Shown here piece by piece: positions 10,218 through 18,914 of a DNA stretch of 22,892 bases. Source of the stretch: Ophiothrix spiculata. Lineage: Eukaryota > Echinodermata > Ophiuroidea > Amphilepidida > Ophiotrichidae. The notes under the pieces were generated by a model. It was given only the letters and a program-made list of their open reading frames with translations. It did no database searches and was not told the origin of the DNA. A program made the translations under genes and the position numbers. Each line of letters opens with the position of its first letter. Positions within the stretch are counted from its first letter, which is position 1. Where the stretch lies: NCBI GenBank assembly GCA_000969725.1, contig JXSR01S017322.1; one strand, 5' to 3'.

Positions 10218-10536
10218 TCATTATTAAATTGAGTCTTATGTCATGAAATAGGTTCAAGGGATGCTTCTTCTAATCATGTGACGCTCCTAGCAATTTCCCT
10301 TCAACGTGTGCCCAATGACGTCTCCAGAGGTGAATCTTTACAGATTAACAAATCAGATCATCAAGATTTTTCGGGTCTTTACAAAATGTGCAATAACTTT
10401 TGATTCAGAGATCCAAATTAAACAATAAAAGCCAATGTTCTACTCTAAAATATTATTGTAATGTTTGCTCTCCATTGTGCTGTGTTCTCTCAAAATAAAG
10501 GTTCAAAGTTCGTTGCGTTTTTATTGGGACGCCCTG

Positions 10537-11902
10537 TATGTACATCTTATACAAACAACTATATGATATCAGTGTGCCATGCACAAACAATTACATGCTA
10601 TCAGTACAAAATGCACCAATAACTATATGCTAACCGTACATTATGCACAAACCACTATATGCTATTAGTACACCATACCTACACAAATAACTATATATCA
10701 GTCCATCATACACAACCAGCTATATGCTATCAGTACATGATGCACAAAGAATTTTATGCTATCACTACATCATACACAATGAAATATATAATATCAGTAC
10801 ATCATATACAAACAACAATATGTTGTCAGTACATCATACACAACCAACTATATGCTATCAAAAACAACTCTATGGTATCAGTGCAAAATACACAAAGAAC
10901 CATATGCTATTAGTACATCATGCAAAGAACAATATGATCTCAGAACATATTACAAAGCAATATGCTATCAGTACAATATACACAAACACCTATATGCCAT
11001 CGGTGCATCATACACAAACAAACAACAATATGATATCCGTATATCATACACAAACAACTTTATGCCAACAGTACATTATACATCAATAACTTAATTGTAT
11101 CACTACATTATACACAAAGAAATATATTAGTACATCATATACAAACAACAATATGCTGTCAGTCCATCACTAACAAACACTTTACAAGTAAAATGTACAC
11201 AAACAACACAATACGCTATCGGTGCATCATTCAAACAATTATACCTACCACTACATCATAAACAAATAACAATATATACCTCATACACAAAACAATACGC
11301 CTATTATACACAAACAACTACAATTTATCAGGCCATCACACACAAACAACTATATACTATCAGTACATCATTCACAACAACTACATGCTATCAGTACATC
11401 ATACACCATACTCTATCAGCCTATCATACGTAAACAGCCACAAGTTATCAGACCATTAAAAACAAACAACTATTACAGGCCATCAGTACATTGTACACAA
11501 ACAAACATTCTACCAGAATATCATACACAAACAACTATATACTCTCAGTACGTCATACACAAGCAAACAATACCCTACTAGCATATCATACACAGACAAG
11601 TTTTAGTTATCAGCTCATCATACACAAACAACTATACGCTATCAGTACGTCATACACAAACAATTATATGCAATGAGCACGTCATACACAAACAACTATA
11701 TGCTTATCAATCCGTCATACACAAACAACTGTATGCTATCAGTACGTCATACACAAACACTTATATGTTATCAATATACCAGTTGAATCCACTTTTCTAA
11801 CACAAACGACTGTATACTCCCAGTACCTCTCGCATGTACAGTTATATGCTATCAGCACATCATGCCCAAATAGCTATAAGAGTACCCATGCACAAACAAT
11901 TG
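10537..11902. repeat. Sat2, segment B (TATGCTATCAGTAC subfamily)
   Basis: About 42 irregular copies of the 32-bp unit, mostly ACAACTATATGCTATCAGTA followed by CATCATACACAA. Many units carry small insertions or deletions (for example around 11090-11300 and 11270-11320), so this part looks older or less homogenised than segment A. The open frames here, such as 10724-11089 and 10659-10913, simply translate the repeat in shifting frames. Confidence 0.9.
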
Positions 11903-12515
11903 CAGGGTGATTCCAAAATAACGTTTGTGACCGAAAAATTGAAAAAAATCACTTTAAATGGCCACAGAACCAAGCACAAACATTATATTCACAAGTTTGT
12001 TTTTGATAATCGTGCTCACTGGTGGGATCAAGACATGCAGCTGTTTAAAGATTAAATTAATTGCCAAAATACTGAGTAAAGTTCATATAACGTTCGGTAA
12101 CGTTTGTGACATCGCACGGAAATGCTCCAAATTACTTCAAAGTAAAATTCTCTGACATAATACAGCGAGTATTTTATTGCGCTTTTCACAGATGATGGGT
12201 AACATATTAACAAATATTTCCTAAAAATGGTAGGAAATTCTATCGTCAGGCTTTCTTTTAATGCAATGTTTGTTTGGTAAAGTTTGTGACATTTTGGTAT
12301 AACTTTTTGGTAATGTTTGTGACATTTTTTTTAATTAAAACATGTGCTCATTCATGCAAGGATAGAAAAACTTTAATATTTCTGATTAGAAAATACTTTT
12401 CACGTACCAAGTATCAAACGTATGACTGAAAAAACTTCTTATGTGGTCGAATAAAAAAAAACTGATTTTTTGCTTGAAGTCAAAAAAAGTTTCATTTTCA
12501 CTGGAATGAGCTTGC
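11903..12515. mobile_element. 0.6-kb insert with GTTTGTGAC motifs
   Basis: Sat2 breaks at CAATTG and resumes at ACTATCAGTGTATCAG. The insert begins CAGGGTGATTCCAAAATAAC and ends, in reverse complement, CAAGCTCATTCCAGTGAAAA, a weak inverted match. Four copies of a GTAACGTTTGTGAC-like motif lie inside near 11922, 12100, 12280 and 12312, all in the same orientation. A decayed DNA transposon with repeated internal binding sites is the favoured reading. No coding frame was recognised. Confidence 0.55.
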
Positions 12516-12632
12516 AGACTATCAGTGTATCAGTGCATCATACACAAAAAACTATATAATCTCAGTTATATGCTATCAGCACATCATACACAACAACTAC
12601 ACGCTTTCAGTTCATCATAACAAACAAACACA
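12516..12632. repeat. Sat2, segment C (end of array)
   Basis: Three to four degenerate 32-bp units (CATCATACACAAAAAACTAT and similar) end near ATCATAACAAACAAACACAT. Isolated Sat2-like words reappear at 13790-13835 (ATACATACACAAACTAAC), so the array once extended further. Confidence 0.75.
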
Positions 12633-13359
12633 TGGAAAGAATTAACAAATGAGAGCACCAAATGGCTTCTCCTTAAAAACAAAAAATATGACTTCGTTGC
12701 AGCCATGTGACAAATCGATCACTATAACAATGAACGTTGAAAGATGCATGTATTTGGGCATTATATGACCAGTATGCAGTACAATTATTCAAATCAAAAG
12801 TCCTTCTTATGCGTTTTGTAATGAACAACTCTTTTTGTGTTTGATTACATGTGAGAAAGAAATCATCACTGTTGGTGCGCATACTATTTTCGGTGACATG
12901 ACCTGTTAAAAAATGCAAAAACAAAAAAATGACCATTGACATGTATTCTGCAGAGTCGCTTTGTACAGCCATACACAAACTTTGATAACTCTTCAACAGA
13001 ACTTTCGTTTTGGTAAATTCAAATGGTTTTTGATGCTTTAGGTTATTCGCTTGAAGCGATGTAAAGTAATAATCAAACTATCGCCCCCTGAAGTGACTTA
13101 TCTAATTACTGTCTATCTAATGATACATCGATATTATTCTTTACACTATCAGACTATTATAGAAGTGTTCAATTATACACATTTTTAAACGTGTGGGGGT
13201 GTGAGTATTCTGATACAACAAGAAGTAACACACTCTGCGTTTGATTTGTTCCAAAACAGGATGTGCTTATATCTAGGCACTGACTGTATGCAATAAAACA
13301 CTTAGTGTGTGTAATTCGGATACTGTGTTTTAATATCTTGATTTTCTGATAATATATGA
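12633..13359. other. Unrecognised AT-rich stretch
   Basis: No gene, element ends or tandem structure could be assigned. A 107-codon minus-strand frame (12673-12996) lacks any recognised motif and has no coding-like features beyond its length. Around 13250-13320 there are AACACACTC and CACTTAGTGTGTGT words but no clear long repeat. Confidence 0.5.
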
Positions 13360-13787
13360 GTGGTGCTCTGGCAAAATGAGCGGAAACTCACGATTGAAGA
13401 TTTTGAATAAATGACTGCTAAACTAAAAATATGGTGGAAATATCAAATTTCGTTTTTGACATAAAACGCATTGATACATAAGTGTGAAACTATATCTCGC
13501 GTTTTGAAGGTCTATTATGCCTGGAAGTGCAATTATTCACGGGTACTTGATCGCGATTTGCTATCATACACTATAGTAATTAGTAACTTTAAAATCAATT
13601 TGCGACAATTTTTACTGACAGATTTTGAGTCGACTGCCTTGTATTTAGATCTCTAAATGAAGGTTGTAGAAAGAAAGTATGACATTAAATATAACTCGAA
13701 AGCTGAGATTATAGAATTTTTTTAAAGATATGTCATAAACTCAATTTTGAAAATTGCGACTTTCCGCTCATTTTGCCAGAGCACCAC
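13360..13787. mobile_element. TIR element, GGTGCTC family, copy 2
   Basis: The left end GTGGTGCTCTGGCAAAATGA and the right end in reverse complement are identical for about 27 bp (TGGTGCTCTGGCAAAATGAG, then CGGAAA). Even the flanking ATATATGA is mirrored, so the true ends may extend to TGAGTGG with a TA or ATATAT target. It is about 428 bp with no coding capacity. Its interior matches copy 1 (8442-9126) in reverse orientation over its full length. The near-perfect ends suggest it is younger than copy 1, whose ends differ at several positions. Confidence 0.9.
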
Positions 13788-13973
13788 TCATATATGTACA
13801 TTATATACATACACAAACTAACCTATAATACGTATTGAGCATGTATAAGTATCAGTATCTTAAACACTAAAACAATAAAATCAGAACACTCATTCACTTT
13901 CACAAATGTTACTGCAACTGTTCAGAATAAAGACACTCTATTGCCGCTTAAGAATGTCTCATGGTATATTTGG

Positions 13974-14124
13974 CCGGTATATTCAGAGTCCTGACGATAT
14001 CCATCGATCGATGCCCATCGACGCGCAGTCTTTCTCGTACAACGCATAAGGAATAGCGCGTGTTAAAGACTGCGCGTCGATGATCATCGCTCGATGGATA
14101 TCGGCAGACTCTGAATAAACCAGA
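13974..14124. repeat. Long imperfect palindrome (foldback/MITE-like)
   Basis: The left arm, 13974-14033, includes ATTCAGAGTC, GATATCCATCG and ACGCGCAGTCTTT. The right arm, 14065-14124, is its near reverse complement, with a loop of about 31 bp. Arms of 50-60 bp have only a few mismatches (CCTGACG against CTGCCG, and ATCGATGCCC against GCGATGATC). The GC-rich arms stand out from the AT-rich surroundings. No target duplication is obvious. It may be a foldback element or, if transcribed, a long-stem RNA. Confidence 0.8.
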
Positions 14125-15161
14125 ATTCAACTGTTTTATTATGTATTACATGTAATCAAGTTATTACCTTAATGGGACCCCATAAATTCATAGTCATAAC
14201 TCTCAACTTCCCTCCCGAATACAGAAGATTTTCTTTGTTGTGTATCAAGTTGTTGTGTCTGTATTTGCTTTGTATTTGAGTATTTTTCATAGTATTGTGC
14301 TAAACGTGGATAAAATGCTATTATTCTTATAATTAACTTTAAAAATGGTCAATTTCTTGTTTTCTTGCCGCTGGTCGGTTGCATATACACATAAAATGTA
14401 ATGTATCATTAATGTTTAATAGATTTGAGTAAGTATATTTTGTTGATTTTGCAGCTTTATTTTGTTTTTTTGTTTTTGTGTGAGTTATAGAAAGCCAACG
14501 TAGAACCGAGAATCTGAAATCAGTCTAAGTTAACCAGTAATGCTTGGATTTATAAGCAATATAACAGATATTATTAAAGTTGACAGAAATCCATGGTTGG
14601 CAAAAGTGCAAATACTTGTATAGATATTTTCATTATTTATTAACCCTCAACCGCCTGACGGTCATTTCCCTGGCGCGCAAAAGCAAAAGGACTTTAAAAG
14701 AATCTAACATATGTAAGCCGTCTACATAGTGTTGCGGATATGCTGTACTTGAAGATATCTTTACAGTGTCGTGGGCTTATAGACTTTCTAAAGACACGTT
14801 AAAACCTACGGTATGGTTTAATAATCATTTAAACTTGGCGTCTTTGTTAGAATCTGGGCAATTAAAAAAATCCGTACCAGTAACAAAATTACTTGTGCTA
14901 AATAGGTTTCGGCTTATTAAACATGAATTTAGTTTCAGTATGTAATGAGTCAGTTTGTTTATGAAAAAATTCACCGTGATCAAAAATCACTTTTTCAGTA
15001 TTGTTTGGAAACCAAACAGAAACCTACTTCAACATGTAAAAAAATAGAACTTTACATTAACCTTGTAGGGAGGTTTGGATTGTACTATACAAGTAAGTTG
15101 ATGATTTAAAGTTCGAAATCTAGTTTTTTATTCACAAACTTACGTCGCATATCTCGCAGTT
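14125..15161. other. Unrecognised AT-rich stretch
   Basis: About 1 kb without recognisable coding sequence, RNA gene or mobile-element ends. A GC-richer patch at 14641-14690 (CCTCAACCGCCTGACGGTCA) looks like an element terminus but no partner was found. Confidence 0.4.
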
Positions 15162-15207
15162 GTTGTTGGTTTTTTTTTTTTTTTTTTTCTTCTTCTTCTT
15201 CTTTTTA
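15162..15207. repeat. Poly-T and CTT microsatellite
   Basis: GTTGTTGTTGG runs into about 19-20 T, then several CTT repeats and TTTTT. It is a compound simple repeat, possibly the remnant tail of an A-tailed minus-strand retroposed sequence. Confidence 0.85.
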
Positions 15208-15227
15208 CGTTTTCGTAATTTAAGCTT

Positions 15228-15354
15228 GTACTTGTACTTGTTTATCCAGTATTCTTAATGGATCAGAAATATGGACCATTAAAATCATATATCTTGACCA
15301 TTTTACTTGTTTGTCCTGTACTTCTCTATGGATTGGATATCTGGACCTTTAAAA
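15228..15354. repeat. Diverged 50-bp tandem duplication
   Basis: Two segments about 70 bp apart share order and wording. The first has TACTTGTTTATCCAGTA, TTCTTAATGGATCAG and ATATGGACCATTAAAA. The second has TACTTGTTTGTCCTGTA, CTTCTCTATGGATTGG and ATATCTGGACCTTTAAAA. A short CTTGTA triplication precedes them. It is an old local duplication without coding signal. Confidence 0.6.
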
Positions 15355-16713
15355 AGAATCTATAAGGTTAAGATACTTAACATTGCTTAATGAGAAAAGT
15401 CCTTTTTAGAATGTCCTCCTGCAAATTTTAACCCGAGAGGATCTGTGCTTGAGTCACGGCTATCCTGGGTTGGTCAGGTTCGGTCATGTGGCTGTCCAGT
15501 CGTGATGAGCCGTAAATGCAAAAAAAAATTCATTTGGCGCTACAGGTGAAAACACATGTCAATCCTTGTGCTTACTAAAAAATACCAGCAAAGTTTCATT
15601 TCAAGAAAATGATAGAAAATATGAAATAAATCTGCATATTTTTAAGACTATCAACAGAAAGTCTAGGGCTTACTGATCTTTAAACGCATTACAGTAATCT
15701 CAGTTATTATTTTTACTCAATGACCAATTTGGACGGCCACAACTTGACTTCATTGAGTTGTCATTTTAATCCTAATAACATAGTCTTGCAAATATTTACA
15801 AAAGTGAAAATAACAAGAGGTTGCATTTACGACTGTTTTTGGATGGACGGTCACATATATATAGAAATAATTTTAGCTTACGCACTAGCCAATCAATTTC
15901 TTTGTTTATTTCTTCTTCATACTGTTCAGAGGGAACTTTAAGTATAACCGTGTTCATCCACAAATTTAACTCGGAAATTTGAATAACTAGTTTCTATCAC
16001 TGAAGTTAGAAACAGTTCAAATGTAACTAAAATAAAGCAGAATTCGTAAGTAACGACTTACTAGTATTTCAACAACATTAAGAACCAACAACATTAAGAG
16101 CAACATATGGCTATTCTTATGAAGTAATTATTTCTTTCTCCCAACATAAAATTATGCTCACCTTGGGGAGATTTCGATCCGCCATTACGCTAGACCTTTT
16201 TCAAGCCGACGAGCGTGTGCGCTATTGGTAAGGCTTAGAAACGCTGGCCTGATCTTTATTGGCCAAGCGTCTCAAAAGATTGTCGTATACGCTGGAAGTT
16301 GGTGTCTGTCGCCGCCTCTGTTAAGACGGTATGGCTATTCTTTTAAACAAACTTTGGAGTCCCCGGACCGCTAGTGTAGTCTGGACGAAAGTCACGGGGA
16401 TTACTTGAATCTTGATGACCCTATGTGTCTGTTAGACGACAAAAATCACCCTTTTTCTATAGAGGAAATATAGCTTTCCTCATACAAAAGGTATAGCGAT
16501 TCATCAACAGCTTGTAAAGTCAGATTACGCGCGACCATGTGAACACAATCTGTACTTCGGAAATCTACAATCATGTAGCTGCATCTAGATTTGACGCTTC
16601 AGTCCATTGTCTCCACCAGAGAAGATTAAGCAATACGCTTGCCGGTAAAGTAATATTACTATGGCAGGCGATCTAACATTGGATTATTGTTAAAATGACT
16701 GCAGTGATTTACA
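15355..16713. other. Unrecognised stretch
   Basis: No gene could be supported. A 73-codon plus-strand frame (15720-15941) has no motif. Minor items are a 15-bp direct repeat CAACAACATTAAGA near 16069 and 16086, and a bulged hairpin ACGCTGGCC/GGCCAAGCGT at 16241-16270. At 16155-16190 a T-arm-like word on the minus strand (GGATCGAAATCTCC) lacks a convincing A box and is not called a tRNA or SINE. Confidence 0.4.
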
Positions 16714-16786
16714 TGACGTCATGAGCTACGTGAAATATCATGAGTCTGGAACGGTTGCCGGGAAAATCAATCAGATTCTGACGTCA
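16714..16786. promoter_or_regulatory. Two palindromic TGACGTCA (CRE-like) sites
   Basis: Perfect TGACGTCA octamers lie at 16714-16721 and 16779-16786. This is the consensus for CREB/ATF bZIP dimers. Three more occur at 17726, 17885 and 18787. Function is not shown; no promoter or gene start is recognisable next to them. Confidence 0.3.
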
Positions 16787-16916
16787 CAACAAAAACAGCA
16801 TATTATAATTATGTGTAAACACCGAAAAATACTTTGTTATTTCTTCAGGACATTTACAATCATTATAACTCATGGGGTAATTTGTATTTTTTTCCTCCGA
16901 GTTTAATTTTATTATA

Positions 16917-17364
16917 TGTGACCCGTCATTTCCAAAGGTACCTTAAGGTCGGCATAATAAATTACGAGATACAGGCCATTCAAGCTGAGCATAGTCAAAA
17001 ATCACGCCCAGGTCGAATTTCTAATTTCATCAGAAACGTTACCTTTGAAGTCTATTCTATTATAATAATCAGGTTCCAACATCCAAAACATCAGACAAAT
17101 GTTTTAAAAACCGAGATAAAAATTAAGATTCTCCATTCCAGTTCTATCAGTACTGAAAATTTAAACTCAATTTTCTCAGAACTACAGTTTTCTGAATCAG
17201 TACGATGCCTTTTACCAATTTGGATGTTACTTTGCAATAGAACATCCAATAGCCAAAAGCAAGTTGTCATTTTAAAGCTTTAAAATGTTATCTTTCAGAT
17301 GAGACCAAAAAAATAAATTTTCATTTTGGGACCCTTAAGGTACCTTTCGATATGACGGGTCACA
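16917..17364 (+). mobile_element. 448-bp TIR element, TGTGACCC family, copy 1
   Basis: The left end TGTGACCCGTCATTTCCAAA, continued by GGTACCTTAAGG, is mirrored by the right end, whose reverse complement begins TGTGACCCGTCATATCGAAA and continues GGTACCTTAAGG. TA flanks both ends (16915-16916, 17365-17366). A second copy in the same orientation lies at 21416-21820. The 149-codon frame at 16834-17283 starts outside the element, has no recognised motif and is taken as chance. TA flanks suggest a Tc1/mariner-type MITE, inferred from the ends only. Confidence 0.88.
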
Positions 17365-17671
17365 TATTATTTACATCACAACACATTTTCAACAGCTTAT
17401 TGGTCCGTAATATTTTTTATTTATTACGATTGTGGTTCTTCTACCATCTTGAAATGAATTGTTCTTAACAAAGAGGTTATCTGATTTTCTTTCTAAAAAC
17501 ATTTTCCTTCTGGCAATTTTTTCCTAATAGGAATTTCTGAAGCTTCAGTCCAGAATACCCTACTCATCTCTCACTTTGATTGGCGATTTTTTGATTTAGA
17601 AAAATGAAGAAATATATTTTGTACCTTTACCCGTTGATTTTTTTCTGTAAGTTAAACAAGTTAAACTGTTA
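17365..17671. other. AT-rich spacer between two MITEs
   Basis: Nothing recognisable apart from a short perfect palindrome CTGAAGCTTCAG near 17537. Confidence 0.4.
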
Positions 17672-17947
17672 GGGGGAAAACATAGTCGGTCTCCAAACAA
17701 AATTTCGCTACCAAACATTTGGTCGTGACGTCAAAATGACGAGTGACACCTAATAAAATAACTTTAACACCGAGTTGAGACCAAATAAAATTTGCACTAG
17801 ATTGCACATGTATTGAATTGTCATATACATTCAACCAAATGTTTGTTACCGGTTCATACTTAAAATTCGATGGCAAATATTTGTTGACGTCACGACCAAA
17901 TGCTTGGTAGCGAAAATTTTGTTTGGAGGCCGACTATGTTTTCAGCC
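17672..17947. mobile_element. 276-bp PIF/Harbinger-like MITE with long TIRs
   Basis: About 60 bp at each end are nearly perfect inverted repeats, including AAAACATAGTCGGTCTCCAA, ATTTCGCTACCAAAC and TTTGGTCGTGACGTCA. Flanking direct repeats TTA (17669-17671 and 17948-17950) fit the 3-bp TTA/TAA duplication of PIF/Harbinger, and the GGGGGAAAAC/GGCTGAAAAC tips fit that superfamily's G-rich ends. Both arms carry a perfect TGACGTCA octamer (17726-17733, 17885-17892). No coding capacity. The family call is inferred from target site and tip sequence. Confidence 0.82.
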
Positions 17948-18458
17948 TTAGTTCTGTATGAACACTATTTGTGTTATGGTATATTCATTCAACATTGGAA
18001 ATGTAAGTTGTACAATTTGTATGTTTTTGAAACGTTATTGAATGTTAAAATAAAGTGTTTGCATAAGAAACGAATGAAAATGTGTGAGCCATATTTTCAT
18101 TTTATTTAGATTATGAGTCCGGGGGGGGGGGGGGGGGGGCGCGCCACTCAAATATGAAAGTGACGTACCTGCTTCTACCGGCTTTCGAAATGTAGGGGCA
18201 ATAGGTGAGAAATACATTGAAAAATAGGAGGTCATGTTGGTGTTGTTTAGGGGCATTTTGATAACCCCTTTTCACGCACGTGTATAACGGTATCATTTAT
18301 TGGTGGATGATTTTTATTAGGACTTAAGCTTACTTAAATGTTCGTCCTGCATTCGCAAGGACTTCCTCAAAACCAGACGATGGTGGACGCTCAATAAGTT
18401 GCCTGTTTACTTGTCTGTTTACTGAGATTTGATGGTTGTTCAATATTTCAATGCGTAA
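17948..18458. other. Spacer with poly-G tract
   Basis: Ordinary AT-rich sequence apart from a run of 19 G at 18121-18139 followed by CGCGCC. It shows no coding or element signal. The short minus-strand frames over the G-run (PPPPPP tracts) are artefacts of the homopolymer. Confidence 0.6.
18121..18139. repeat. Poly-G (19) tract
   Basis: Nineteen consecutive G followed by CGCGCCACTC. It can form G-quadruplex structures and is prone to length error in sequencing, so the exact length is uncertain. Confidence 0.85.
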
Positions 18459-18598
18459 GGGATCACTTCAAAACTCAACCGGCGGTTGACCGCACGGAAC
18501 CGCCGGTTCTGGTCGGTTGCCATTGTTCTGAATATTTGCAACCGCCCAGAACCACCGGTGCTGTGCGGTCAACCGCCGGTTGAGTTTGGAAGCGACCC
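18459..18598. mobile_element. 140-bp foldback element with GTAA flanks
   Basis: Two arms of about 60 bp are inverted repeats: AACTCAACCGGCGGTTGACC, GCACGGAACCGCCGGTTCTG and GGTCGGTTGC on the left, mirrored on the right. An 18-bp spacer lies between them. GTAA occurs directly outside both ends (18455-18458, 18599-18602), consistent with a 4-bp target duplication. Each arm is itself self-complementary (AACCGGCGGTT), so the strand can form branched hairpins. It is strongly GC-rich against AT-rich surroundings. A palindromic MITE is the likely class; superfamily unknown. Confidence 0.8.
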
Positions 18599-18914
18599 GT
18601 AAATAAAAAGGAAAGTAGTTCTTTAAAATAATCAGAATTTCTTTTTAGTTTTCTGGGGATGAAGTCCCAACCCCAACGGTTTTGAAATCTGCATAATGTT
18701 TATACACTAAGTAAGTGCATCAAATAAAATGTTGTTAGAGCTTTAGTTAAAATTCAACCTTTTTGAATGGGAGTTTCAAAATCTGATGACGTCACGTCCT
18801 ACCCCCCTACCCCCTTGCTCAAAACTGGTGTGAAGCGGGAAGTTGGTCATGTGACCTACGGGATGAAGCGCAGTCACATAACTTGATAACTCATAAATAA
18901 ATTTAGATATGGAA
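18599..18914. other. Unrecognised spacer
   Basis: No gene or element assigned. It contains a TGACGTCA octamer at 18787-18794 followed by a C-rich patch (CCTACCCCCCTACCCCC). Confidence 0.4.

Larger units (their letters stand above)
9241..10536. mobile_element. Mariner-like remnant (right end intact)
   Basis: The right end reads TTTTTATTGGGACGCCCTG with TA next to it (10537-10538), after which Sat2 resumes. In reverse complement this is a CAGGGCGTCCCAATAAAAA-type mariner end. The matching left terminus is missing. GCAACGAGC at about 9249 resembles the subterminal GCAACGAAC next to the right end, which suggests a small loss of the left tip. A TTAA-flanked element is nested inside. About 0.94 kb of host element remains, too short for an intact mariner plus flanks. 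A 31-codon minus-strand frame is described separately. Confidence 0.6.

Noticed and set aside
12673-12996. 107-codon minus-strand frame
   Set aside because: No recognised domain, no partner exon signals, and composition like surrounding DNA.
16155-16200. Possible tRNA or SINE head on the minus strand (GGATCGAAATCTCC)
   Set aside because: No A box at the proper distance and no cloverleaf could be drawn.
16834-17283. 149-codon plus-strand frame
   Set aside because: It begins outside and runs into the TGTGACCC element, shows no motif, and the equivalent region of copy 2 does not keep one frame open.
17661-17876. 71-codon minus-strand frame in the Harbinger-like MITE
   Set aside because: It lies in the inverted repeat and interior of a 276-bp non-autonomous element; no transposase or Myb-like motif.
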